The notes beneath the pieces were generated by a model, which did not search any database, was not told the origin of the DNA, and saw only the letters and a list, made by a program, of their open reading frames with translations. Shown here one piece after another: positions 1 through 5,353 of a stretch of DNA of 8,528 bases. The translations under genes were made by a program, and so were the position numbers. The stretch is taken from the NCBI GenBank assembly GCA_045046885.1, contig JASFYX010000015.1, forward strand, positions 1-8,528, given 5' to 3'. Source of the DNA: CG1-02-35-72 sp045046885 (GTDB lineage: Bacteria > Bacteroidota > Bacteroidia > Flavobacteriales > Flavobacteriaceae). Position 1 is the first letter of the stretch; each line of letters opens with the position of its first letter.

Positions 1-25
1 CAATCTTATTGTGTAAATTTTTTAA

Positions 26-39
26 AATATCTAGATATT
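26..39. repeat. 14-bp perfect palindrome within a larger imperfect inverted repeat
   Basis: AATATCTAGATATT is a perfect palindrome. Around it, GTGTAAATTT (11-20) is mirrored with an offset of about one base by AAATTTTACAC (45-55), so 10-56 can fold as an AT-rich imperfect hairpin. A second weak stem, AATCTCA (60-66) with TGAGATT (75-81), lies just downstream. It could be the end region of a gene lying to the left of the window or another repeat unit. No T-tract typical of a terminator follows the palindrome. Confidence 0.4.
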
Positions 40-129
40 ACTTCAAATTTTACACTTCAAATCTCACCTTTTCTTGAGATTCTGTAAATTAAACCTTAGG
101 TCGAACTCAGGTTATCAGTATTTTTATGG

Positions 130-185
130 GATAAATAATTATATTTGTTGTGTTATAACAAGTTGTAACACATTTAACGCAACCA
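130..185 (+). repeat. 5' cassette-type unit, left copy (inverted relative to 1617-1672)
   Basis: About 56 bp here match the reverse complement of 1617-1672 with roughly 49 identical positions, including a 23-bp uninterrupted stretch at 152-174 that begins TTATAACAAG and ends AACACATTT. The unit contains the promoter box TATATTTG. It ends 29 bp before the lipoprotein start codon. Read in reverse complement, its core (TGTTACAACTTGTTATAA) resembles the 3' unit TGTTACAACATCGGTTATAA at 966-985, so the gene block is bracketed by related sequences in opposite orientation. Confidence 0.8.
140..147 (+). promoter_or_regulatory. -7 promoter box of the lipoprotein gene
   Basis: TATATTTG is an exact match to the Bacteroidota -7 consensus TAnnTTTG. 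It lies about 70 bp upstream of the ATG at 215 and is conserved in the inverted copy at 1655-1662, which supports a functional role. No clear -33 TTG was found at the expected distance. Confidence 0.55.
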
Positions 186-214
186 ACACAAAGAACAACT
201 ATCTAAAAGAAATT

Positions 215-667
215 ATGAAACTTAGAATTTTAATTATTTCAATCTTATTTCTCGGATTTTATTCTTGCAATAATGATAATAATTGTACTGATAATGTTGT
301 GAACATAACAAGTCTTGAAAACGAATATGGTTGCACAAACACAAAATATCAAATGGATATAGATTTATCTGACAATTATATGATTATTAGTAACCAACTA
401 GATTTTGCTGAATTTGTATCAGGAAGTTGTCAACCCACAATTGATTTTTCTATTTATGATTTAGTAATTGGGAAAAAAGGACTTGGGAATGGAAATGAAT
501 CCATTGAATATGAATTAATTGAAAATTGTGAAACTGAAAATCAAAGCCTAACTGTTACTTTCAACCAAAATGAAACAACAGAAGAAGCTCCGAATTTAAC
601 ATATCACGCTCTGATACCCAAACTTAGAAATGAACAAGAATTAAATGTTGAAATAGTAATTAAATAA
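215..667 (+). CDS. small secreted lipoprotein, unknown function
   Basis: A 150-residue protein with a type II signal peptide: a basic start (MKLR), a hydrophobic stretch at residues 4-16, and a lipobox-like FYSC with the lipidated cysteine at residue 18, followed by the hydrophilic Asn/Asp-rich linker usual in Bacteroidota lipoproteins. It should be anchored in a membrane, probably facing the periplasm or cell surface. The mature part is acidic and appears beta-rich, with several more cysteines. The segment from about residue 75 onward faintly recalls PrcB C-terminal-like domains, but this is not strong enough to name a family. The open frame extends upstream to an ATG at 74, but that would place the signal peptide internally and cover the promoter-bearing repeat. 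The ATG at 215, preceded by A-rich AAAAGAAATT, is chosen instead. The stop falls immediately before the 3' repeat unit. Real gene likely, function unknown. Confidence 0.8.
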   Translation: MKLRILIISILFLGFYSCNNDNNCTDNVVNITSLENEYGCTNTKYQMDIDLSDNYMIISNQLDFAEFVSGSCQPTIDFSIYDLVIGKKGLGNGNESIEYELIENCETENQSLTVTFNQNETTEEAPNLTYHALIPKLRNEQELNVEIVIK

Positions 668-815
668 AAACGTGCTACAACATCGTGTATAGCTCATTGT
701 GGCGGAATTTTCCAAAAGGAAAATTCCTTATATTTACAAAAACAAGTGCTTCGTTGTGGAAAAATCGGCAAGATTTTTCCACAACGAAGCCATACACAAA
801 CCCGTTGTACACAAG
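668..815. repeat. long imperfect palindrome with two hairpins; attC-like cassette boundary
   Basis: The outer arms GTGCTACAAC (672-681) and GTTGTACAC (804-812) are complementary apart from one extra base. Next inward, GTGTATAGC (685-693) pairs with GCCATACAC (789-797) with one mismatch. Inside are two perfect hairpins: 704-713 with 718-727 (GGAATTTTCC, loop AAAA) and 748-766 with 772-790 (19 bp, GCTTCGTTGTGGAAAAATC, loop GGCAA). The stretch GTGTATAGCTCATTGTGG (685-702) is also related to the reverse complement of the right-hand arm region. ACAAC and GTTGT at the ends recall the AAC/GTT ends of integron attC sites, but the full RYYYAAC/GTTRRRY core is not matched. The first hairpin might also terminate transcription of the lipoprotein gene. 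Confidence 0.7.
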
Positions 816-835
816 CAAAAAACAACGCAAACTAA

Positions 836-910
836 ATGAGTGGGTTAATTAAAAAATACGCTACGTTACTAATAATTGGATTACTTATATCTCGAATTTT
901 GTCCGTATAG
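836..910 (+). pseudogene. possible remnant of a small membrane-protein gene
   Basis: A 24-codon frame starting at ATG 836 encodes MSGLIKKYATLLIIGLLISR and four more residues before TAG. It has the basic-then-hydrophobic pattern of a membrane-protein start. It sits just after the right arm of the palindrome, where the first gene of a following + strand unit would be expected. It stops after one hydrophobic segment, and the remaining 50 bp lead into the 3' unit of the opposing block. It may be the stump of a gene cut off by a rearrangement, a genuine tiny peptide, or chance. The rest of 668-966 holds no other gene. Confidence 0.25.
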
Positions 911-960
911 AAATCAGTTTGCTAAAGATACTAATTTTTCCAAAATAGGGCAGAAGCCAC

Positions 961-990
961 GCTGAATTATAACCGATGTTGTAACACGTT
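961..990 (-). repeat. 3' cassette-type unit of the - strand gene block
   Basis: Read on the - strand, AACGTGTTACAACATCGG followed by TTATAATTCAGC closely matches the unit after the lipoprotein gene (AACGTGCTACAACATCG followed by TGTATAGCTCA at 669-696). The two copies therefore face each other and end the two convergent gene blocks. Here the unit overlaps the last codons and stop of the 97-residue membrane-protein gene. Confidence 0.7.
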
Positions 991-1260
991 TTTTTTATTC
1001 ACAAGATATAATATTCCGCTTACAATTATTAAAGTCAGAATTATGTCTAATATAAGATTGTTTAAATTCCAACCGTAATTCGGATTTGGACAGTCAATCA
1101 TAAATTCATCATAATATTTGAATGGAAATCCAATCTCTAAAGATTTATAGCCAATTGTTTTGTTAATTGGTGAAGTCAGATGATTCATAACAGTCAGAAA
1201 TGACACTGAAAAGAAAACCAAAATTGACAAAAGGAGAGTTACTATTACTTTCTTAATCAT
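967..1260 (-). CDS. small two-helix membrane protein, unknown function
   Basis: A 97-residue protein with two strongly hydrophobic segments, about residues 5-25 and 68-87, joined by a loop of about 40 residues containing Gly-Phe-Pro-Phe and a Cys-Pro-Asn-Pro motif. A basic N-terminus suggests that both ends are cytoplasmic and the loop is extracytoplasmic. The start is the ATG at 1258-1260, 15 bp after the stop of the upstream three-helix gene, so the two are probably one transcript. The last seven residues, NVLQHRL, and the stop codon are encoded by the 3' repeat unit, so the C-terminal tail may come from the repeat rather than the ancestral gene. I do not recognise a named family. Confidence 0.7.
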   Translation of the reverse strand: MIKKVIVTLLLSILVFFSVSFLTVMNHLTSPINKTIGYKSLEIGFPFKYYDEFMIDCPNPNYGWNLNNLILDIILTLIIVSGILYLVNKKNVLQHRL

Positions 1261-1275
1261 TAATCCATTTTATTT

Positions 1276-1611
1276 TTAAACAAACATTCGTATTATTAGA
1301 AAAACCAGAATCCCAATCGAAGGAATTGATAGTCCAATTAACATTAACTTCTTATTAAAGTCAGTCCAAACTTTCCAATGTTTTATTGTTCGTCCTACTA
1401 CAGCAAACCCAAGTCCGATAGCCATTAACATAGATGGAAGGAAAAACATAAAGTTAAAACCAAAATTATGTGGTGCGTAACCTTTTTTTATTCCGAGTAA
1501 TGGTTCCCTAAATTCATTTACCAAAAGAGCAAAAATTAAAATCCCTATACTTGAAAATGCCATTCGAGTCGTCCATTTTATTTTCTTTATGTGTCTTTGT
1601 GTTAATTCCAA
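1276..1611 (-). CDS. small three-helix membrane protein, unknown function
   Basis: A protein of up to 111 residues with three hydrophobic segments, about residues 17-35, 52-71 and 89-109, and a basic N-terminal stretch (QRHIKKIKWTTR) that would be cytoplasmic. The longest frame starts with TTG at 1609-1611 directly after an in-frame TAA. The first in-frame ATG is at 1561-1563, which would give 95 residues and start at the first helix. I prefer the longer form because the basic lead looks like coding sequence, but this is uncertain. The gene lies just inside the right-hand inverted repeat, whose TATATTTG box would drive it together with the 97-residue gene 15 bp downstream. The pair resembles small accessory membrane cargo. 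No family recognised. Confidence 0.65.
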   Translation of the reverse strand: MELTQRHIKKIKWTTRMAFSSIGILIFALLVNEFREPLLGIKKGYAPHNFGFNFMFFLPSMLMAIGLGFAVVGRTIKHWKVWTDFNKKLMLIGLSIPSIGILVFLIIRMFV

Positions 1612-1616
1612 TTATG

Positions 1617-1672
1617 TGGTTTGGTAAAATGTGTTACAACTTGTTATAATCTAACAAATATAACTATTTATC
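1617..1672 (-). repeat. 5' cassette-type unit, right copy (inverted relative to 130-185)
   Basis: The reverse complement of this stretch aligns with 130-185 without gaps. It shares GATAAATA, then TTATATTTGTT, then a 23-bp identical block ending ACACATTT, then AACCA. Differences are a single base after GATAAATA, a three-base block (AGA against GTG), and three bases near the gene-proximal end. It precedes the three-helix membrane-protein gene, just as the left copy precedes the lipoprotein gene. Confidence 0.8.
1655..1662 (-). promoter_or_regulatory. -7 promoter box of the small membrane-protein pair
   Basis: CAAATATA on the + strand reads TATATTTG on the - strand, an exact TAnnTTTG match, about 45 bp upstream of the TTG start at 1611. 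It sits at the same place in the inverted unit as the box at 140-147. Confidence 0.55.
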
Positions 1673-1716
1673 AGTTTGTAATGTTAGTTAAGTAGAAGTG
1701 GTAACAATAAGGTCAT

Positions 1717-1740
1717 AAAAAAAGCCTCAAAATGAGGCTT
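1717..1740 (-). terminator. rho-independent terminator of ric
   Basis: An 8-bp perfect stem, AAGCCTCA (1722-1729) with TGAGGCTT (1733-1740) and a three-base loop, is followed on the - strand by a run of T (the A-run 1717-1723 on the + strand). It lies 7 bp beyond the ric stop codon. Confidence 0.9.
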
Positions 1741-1746
1741 ATTAAT

Positions 1747-2439
1747 TTATAGATTTCTCACCTTTTCAAACAAAATATTGTTTTCTAAATGTATGTGTTG
1801 AAACAAGTCATTTATAAATTCATCTAATTTAAAATAGAGGGCTTTATAAGTATTGCAAGCCCATTCGGGTGTGGTAAAGTTGTTGCTCAACGCAATAATT
1901 TCTTTGGCATAAACACCCACTTCTTCGTGCTCGTTCTCCATCATTCCTATTGGGCTTTCAATAGTACCAAAAGGGAAAGATTGATTTTTATTTGCTACAT
2001 AAGATTTTATGGCGGGAAAAAGTATGCGTTCTTCTTTCATAAGATGCGGGTCTAAATCGGCTGCCATTTTTTCGTAGAGTGCGGCAATTTTTACAACTTC
2101 AGGGCTATGGTCGCCGTGCACTTTGGCTACTTTTTGAGCAAATTCGCTAATGATTCCCATGTTTTCTTTAACATATTTATGATGTACATTTACAATATAA
2201 TCTACTAAGAAAGGGATGTCCCAGTCTTTAAAGTTTAAATTTGGTGTGTTACCAGTTGAAGTGTTGTTGTTTAAATCGGATATAAGACTCTCTGTATCAA
2301 TATCATTTTTGCTACAGGCTTCGGCAATACTAATGCCGCCACCACAACAAAAATCTAAATTATATTTTTTAAAGACACTGGCTTTGCTAATATCATCTGT
2401 TACAACTTGTGCAATTGTTTTATTAAGAATATTTTCCAT
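1747..2439 (-). CDS. ric: iron-sulfur cluster repair di-iron protein (Ric/ScdA/YtfE family)
   Basis: A 230-residue cytoplasmic protein, close to the roughly 220 residues of E. coli YtfE. Members of this family restore iron-sulfur clusters damaged by nitric oxide or peroxide, using a di-iron centre. The N-terminal ScdA_N (DUF542) domain, about residues 1-57, contains the characteristic LDFCCGGG with Cys31-Cys32. The hemerythrin-like part, about residues 75-225, keeps the expected ligands: a histidine at 86 or 87, His132 with Glu136, His171, and His215 with Glu219 in HIHLENN. No key residue is missing. It is preceded by its own promoter and a perfect inverted repeat, and followed by a terminator, so it can be a single-gene unit, though read-through from the upstream unknown gene is possible. 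The family assignment is firm. Stress control is inferred from the family and the operator-like repeat. Confidence 0.95.
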   Translation of the reverse strand: MENILNKTIAQVVTDDISKASVFKKYNLDFCCGGGISIAEACSKNDIDTESLISDLNNNTSTGNTPNLNFKDWDIPFLVDYIVNVHHKYVKENMGIISEFAQKVAKVHGDHSPEVVKIAALYEKMAADLDPHLMKEERILFPAIKSYVANKNQSFPFGTIESPIGMMENEHEEVGVYAKEIIALSNNFTTPEWACNTYKALYFKLDEFINDLFQHIHLENNILFEKVRNL

Positions 2440-2460
2440 GTTTTATTTTTAATTAGTTTA

Positions 2461-2468
2461 CAAAAATA
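2461..2468 (-). promoter_or_regulatory. -7 promoter box of ric
   Basis: On the - strand this reads TATTTTTG, an exact match to TAnnTTTG, 21 bp upstream of the ric ATG (2437-2439). Transcription would start about 5-8 bp downstream of the box, giving a very short leader. Confidence 0.6.
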
Positions 2469-2473
2469 CAACA

Positions 2474-2499
2474 AATAAAAGATAAACACATCTTTTATT
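2474..2499. promoter_or_regulatory. operator-like inverted repeat in front of ric
   Basis: AATAAAAGAT (2474-2483) and ATCTTTTATT (2490-2499) are perfectly complementary 10-bp arms separated by 6 bp. The repeat is just upstream of the -7 box and covers the expected -33 region, so a bound repressor would block polymerase. The arms recall the AAGAT/ATCTT arms of NsrR-type Rrf2-family sites that control nitrosative-stress genes. That link is an inference, and no regulator gene is in the window. It is not a terminator for the upstream gene as seen, because the stem is nearly all A/T. Confidence 0.55.
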
Positions 2500-2500
2500 A

Positions 2501-3019
2501 TTAAAAAGTTTTTAACTCCATTTTTAAGAGGGTAGAAGCATCGTCAATAAGTTTATTTAAAGAAGTGCTTTTAGATAAAAGAACTTCATTAAATTGAATG
2601 GGTGTTGTTGTCGTTTTAGGAATTGATAATTGACTTATATAGTTAATAGTTTCTTGCGTAATATTTTCTATATTTTTATAACAATCAGTAGAAACATATA
2701 TTTTCTGTACGGCATTGTGATTGAATTCTTGTTCAATTGTGGCACTTATCAATAGCTTATAATGGGCAATATCATTAGAAATAGGTTTAATTCGTGTAAC
2801 TAAGTTTACAACCTTAATCCGTTCTAAATACAGGGCAAAACGTTCTACAGCTTTTATTTTTAATGGGAAAAGGGTTTTTTGATGTGCTATTTTTGAGTCT
2901 AAAAGTATTTTTTTTAAGCTGTTTTTATGGCTGTATTTCAATAGTACAATACCTACAATCAAACTACTACAAATTATTATCAGAAAAAAAAGTATGGCAA
3001 AGTAAAAATCAAAATACAT
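2501..3019 (-). CDS. membrane-anchored conserved Bacteroidota protein, unknown function
   Basis: A 172-residue protein with one N-terminal membrane helix (about residues 6-27) followed by a cytoplasmic-looking domain. The segment LFPLKIKAVERFALYLERI (50-68) matches a pattern I associate with a conserved Bacteroidota family of unknown function (LPLRLQAYERxxLFLERI-like; possibly the one named DUF7935). The following ISATIEQEFNHNAVQKIYVS fits the same family. The open frame extends 20 codons further to ATG 3077-3079, but a perfect -7 box (TATTTTTG, 3046-3053) lies inside that extension. The ATG at 3017-3019 then gives a normal N-terminal anchor, so it is chosen. The stop codon is directly beside the ric operator repeat. 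Function unknown. Confidence 0.75.
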   Translation of the reverse strand: MYFDFYFAILFFLIIICSSLIVGIVLLKYSHKNSLKKILLDSKIAHQKTLFPLKIKAVERFALYLERIKVVNLVTRIKPISNDIAHYKLLISATIEQEFNHNAVQKIYVSTDCYKNIENITQETINYISQLSIPKTTTTPIQFNEVLLSKSTSLNKLIDDASTLLKMELKTF

Positions 3020-3045
3020 AACTATTGTTTTATTGGTTTCAGTAT

Positions 3046-3053
3046 CAAAAATA
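3046..3053 (-). promoter_or_regulatory. -7 promoter box of the membrane-anchored protein gene
   Basis: CAAAAATA on the + strand reads TATTTTTG on the - strand, an exact TAnnTTTG match, 26 bp upstream of the preferred start at 3019. It argues against the longer reading of this gene. Confidence 0.45.
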
Positions 3054-3081
3054 AAATAATTAATTGTAAAAAACATCATTC

Positions 3082-3119
3082 TATGACAAAAGTCAGTTAC
3101 TTATGTGATTGTTGTCATA
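3082..3119. promoter_or_regulatory. spaced inverted repeat in the divergent intergenic region
   Basis: TATGACAA (3082-3089) and TTGTCATA (3112-3119) are perfect 8-bp inverted arms with 30 bp between corresponding positions. The left arm also begins a small palindrome, TGAC-AAAA-GTCA (3084-3095). The repeat lies between the divergent membrane-anchored protein gene and the FadL-type porin gene, with its right arm about 22 bp upstream of the porin -7 box, so it could bind a regulator of either gene. Function not shown. Confidence 0.4.
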
Positions 3120-3140
3120 AACAAGAATTATGAAATTATC

Positions 3141-3148
3141 TAAATTTG
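3141..3148 (+). promoter_or_regulatory. -7 promoter box of the FadL-type porin gene
   Basis: TAAATTTG is an exact match to TAnnTTTG, 50 bp upstream of the ATG at 3199, leaving an A/T-rich leader of about 40 bases. No convincing -33 TTG at the usual spacing was found. Confidence 0.5.
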
Positions 3149-3198
3149 ATACAATCTTTTATAAATATGAAAATAAACACAATTAAAATTAATCAATT

Positions 3199-4560
3199 AT
3201 GAAAAAAAGACTTTCAATTTTTATTTTATCCTTGCTAACCAGTTTTGCATTTGCTCAAACAGGTCACATTATGCAAGGTGTAGGTGCTGTAAATATGTCA
3301 ATGGGGGGTGCTGCTACAGCACAACCATTAGACATTAGTGGTGCCCTACAATGGAATCCTGCAGCTATATCTGTATTTGATGGAAGAATATTAAAATTTG
3401 ACATCGGTATATTTTCTGGCTCTCCAAAAGTTTATTCTACGTTTGGACCGTTTCAAGGTTCTACTGAAGATGATAAAGGGCTTTCTCCTATGCCTGCTAT
3501 AGCATATGTTTGGGGTAAAGAAGGTAGCAAACATACCTTTGGTGTTTCAGCGTTTGGCATCAGTGGTTTTGGTGTGGATTTTCCTAAAGATTTGAATTAT
3601 CCACAAGATTTGTTAGGGAATCCTAACCCAAATTTTAATCCAAATGAACCTACAAATCCAATTAATTTTCCACAATTTGCTGGAGGATTTGGCAACTTAT
3701 ATTCAGATTATATGTTATTACAAGTTGGATTTACTTGGTCGTATCAAGTTTCTGAAAAATTTTCTATAGGTATAGAGCCAACTATAAATTATGGAGCTTT
3801 AGAAATTGGCCCTAATCCTTTAGCAAGACCAGATTTCACAGGAAAAGGTTACCCTGTAAGTGATAAGGCTTCATCACTTGGTTTTGGAGCGCAATTAGGT
3901 ATATTTTATGACACACAAAGTGGTTTTAAAATAGGTGCTTCTTATAAAACACAACAATATTTTGGAGATATGGAGTTTGATAGTAAATATTTAGATGGTA
4001 CAACAGCACCTTCTCCCAAATTTACTATGAATTACCCTGCTGTATATTCTATTGGCTTTGGATATTCTAAAGAAAAATTTGATTTTGCTCTTGATTATCG
4101 TTATGTGGATTATGAAAATGCAGATGGATTTGAAAAATCAGGTTGGGAAATAGGTGATGGTGGAATTCCTACTGGTGCCGTAAATGGCTTTGGTTGGAAA
4201 AGTATAAATGTTATTTCTGTTGGTTTACAACTTAAAATGATTGATAAAATACCATTGCGTTTTGGTTATACCTATAGCAGTAATCCAATTAAAGATGAAT
4301 TAGCATTTTTCTCAATGCCAGCTACAGCTGTAATAACACACGCATTTCAATTTGGATTTAGTTATCCAATCAATGATAATTTTACACTAGATGCTTTATA
4401 TCACCATGGTATAAGCGATGGTAGAACTGAAGGACAAATGTTAAGCCCAATGGCAATAACAGCAACAAACCCACTAGGTAAAGTTCCAGGAACAAAAATT
4501 GGCTATGATATGACTACTGATTTAGTTATGTTTGGATTTACATATAAATTAGGAAAATAA
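3199..4560 (+). CDS. OmpP1/FadL-family outer-membrane transporter
   Basis: A 453-residue protein, the usual length for this family, whose members form 14-strand beta-barrels that carry hydrophobic compounds such as long-chain fatty acids across the outer membrane. Residues 1-19 are a Sec signal peptide ending in FAFA before Gln20. The mature N-terminus (GHIMQGVGAVNMSMGGAATA) and the ALQWNPAAIS segment (49-58) match the conserved hatch region of FadL proteins. Repeated aromatic strand ends and the final FGFTYKLGK fit a barrel whose last strand is recognised for assembly. An Asn/Pro-rich stretch at about 140-158 is probably a surface loop. The gene stands alone, with its own promoter box upstream and a strong terminator shared with the convergent sirtuin gene. 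The family is clear, but the substrate cannot be read from the sequence. Confidence 0.93.
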   Translation: MKKRLSIFILSLLTSFAFAQTGHIMQGVGAVNMSMGGAATAQPLDISGALQWNPAAISVFDGRILKFDIGIFSGSPKVYSTFGPFQGSTEDDKGLSPMPAIAYVWGKEGSKHTFGVSAFGISGFGVDFPKDLNYPQDLLGNPNPNFNPNEPTNPINFPQFAGGFGNLYSDYMLLQVGFTWSYQVSEKFSIGIEPTINYGALEIGPNPLARPDFTGKGYPVSDKASSLGFGAQLGIFYDTQSGFKIGASYKTQQYFGDMEFDSKYLDGTTAPSPKFTMNYPAVYSIGFGYSKEKFDFALDYRYVDYENADGFEKSGWEIGDGGIPTGAVNGFGWKSINVISVGLQLKMIDKIPLRFGYTYSSNPIKDELAFFSMPATAVITHAFQFGFSYPINDNFTLDALYHHGISDGRTEGQMLSPMAITATNPLGKVPGTKIGYDMTTDLVMFGFTYKLGK

Positions 4561-4573
4561 GATTTATTAATTC

Positions 4574-4607
4574 AATAAAAAAGCACCTTTCGAGGTGCTT
4601 TTTTATT
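4574..4607. terminator. bidirectional terminator between the porin and sirtuin genes
   Basis: A 15-bp perfect stem (4574-4588 with 4593-4607), centred on GCACCT-TTCG-AGGTGC and flanked by A6 on one side and T6 on the other, so it works as a rho-independent terminator in both directions. The TTCG tetraloop is especially stable in RNA. It ends exactly beside the sirtuin stop codon (4608-4610). Confidence 0.93.
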
Positions 4608-5303
4608 TTATGATGTATTTAGTATGTTGTAAAGTTTTTCCATACCAACAGTGGCAGATGCTGTTATAATGGTTAAATTCTCAAATTGATTCTGTGTTAT
4701 ATTGGGTTTTGGGTCAATAAAATAAATGGGTGTATTAGCTTTAACAGTGTAAATTAAATTGGCGGCAGGATATACCTGCATTGAAGTGCCAATAATGATG
4801 AGAATATCAGCTTTTTGGGTGATATTTTCAGCCAAAGGTAAATTTGGGACAGCTTCGCCAAACCATACAATATGAGGTCTTAATTGCGTATTTTGTTCAC
4901 AAAAGTCACCTAAATGTAAATCCTTATCCCAATTGTAAATCAGATTTCCGTTACGCTCACTTCTTACTTTTCGCAATTCGCCGTGTAAGTGGAGTATGTT
5001 TTGACTTCCGGCACGTTCATGAAGGTCATCAACATTTTGCGTAATGATGTTTACCTTGTATTTATCTTCTAAAGCTTTGAGTAGATGATGTGCTTTATTA
5101 GGTTTGGTCATTAATGATTGTTGTCGCCTCTGATTGTAAAATGTTAAAACCAGTTCAGGATTTTTGCACCAAGCCTCGGGTGTTGCAACATCTTCAATGT
5201 TATGTCCTTCCCAAAGTCCGTCGGCATCTCTAAAAGTTTTAATCCCCGATGCGACACTTATACCGGCGCCCGTCAAAACAACAATTCGTTTTTTTTGATT
5301 CAT
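4608..5303 (-). CDS. cobB: NAD-dependent protein deacylase, Sir2 family class III
   Basis: A 231-residue cytoplasmic sirtuin, the usual size for short bacterial forms; the family removes acyl groups from lysines using NAD. In order: GAGIS (12-16) and TFRDADGLW (23-31) of the NAD site, YNQR with Tyr56 and Arg59 (the pair that marks class III enzymes active on succinyl- or malonyl-lysine), QNVD (89-92), the catalytic His107 in LHGEL, RPHIVWFGE (142-150), GTS (172-174), and FIDPKP (195-200). The zinc module is degenerate: between HGEL and RPHIVWFGE only one cysteine, Cys135, remains, where zinc-binding family members have four. I believe this is usual in Flavobacteriia. The gene starts at ATG 5303, divergent from ychF with 78 bp between. 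Desuccinylase specificity is inferred from Tyr56/Arg59. Confidence 0.93.
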   Translation of the reverse strand: MNQKKRIVVLTGAGISVASGIKTFRDADGLWEGHNIEDVATPEAWCKNPELVLTFYNQRRQQSLMTKPNKAHHLLKALEDKYKVNIITQNVDDLHERAGSQNILHLHGELRKVRSERNGNLIYNWDKDLHLGDFCEQNTQLRPHIVWFGEAVPNLPLAENITQKADILIIIGTSMQVYPAANLIYTVKANTPIYFIDPKPNITQNQFENLTIITASATVGMEKLYNILNTS

Positions 5304-5353
5304 TATTCAAATATTTCCTTGATAAATTTACAATTTAATATAAAACGATACAG

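Noticed and set aside
1..87. Possible tail of a gene entering from the left (frame 1 is open to TAA at 85-87)
   Set aside because: Only 28 codons, AT-rich, no recognisable protein features, and it overlaps a palindromic region; not enough to call.
74..214. Upstream extension of the lipoprotein frame to the ATG at 74
   Set aside because: It would put the signal peptide 47 residues inside the protein and make the promoter-bearing repeat (130-185) coding; the ATG at 215 gives a normal lipoprotein signal.
748..790. The 19-bp hairpin as a simple rho-independent terminator
   Set aside because: No T-run follows on either strand, and the hairpin is nested in a larger palindrome with matching outer arms, so a repeat or recombination-site reading fits better.
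668..815. CRISPR array
   Set aside because: There are no regularly spaced direct repeats; the structure is an inverted-repeat palindrome.
130..1672. Insertion sequence with the inverted units as terminal repeats
   Set aside because: No transposase is encoded between the units, no flanking target duplication was seen, and the units contain promoters aimed at the genes inside.
2216..2452. 78-codon frame on the + strand over the ric N-terminal region
   Set aside because: It lies antisense to the conserved ScdA_N domain of ric and has no family features; a shadow frame.
4844..5044. 66-codon frame on the + strand inside the sirtuin gene
   Set aside because: Antisense shadow of conserved Sir2 motifs.
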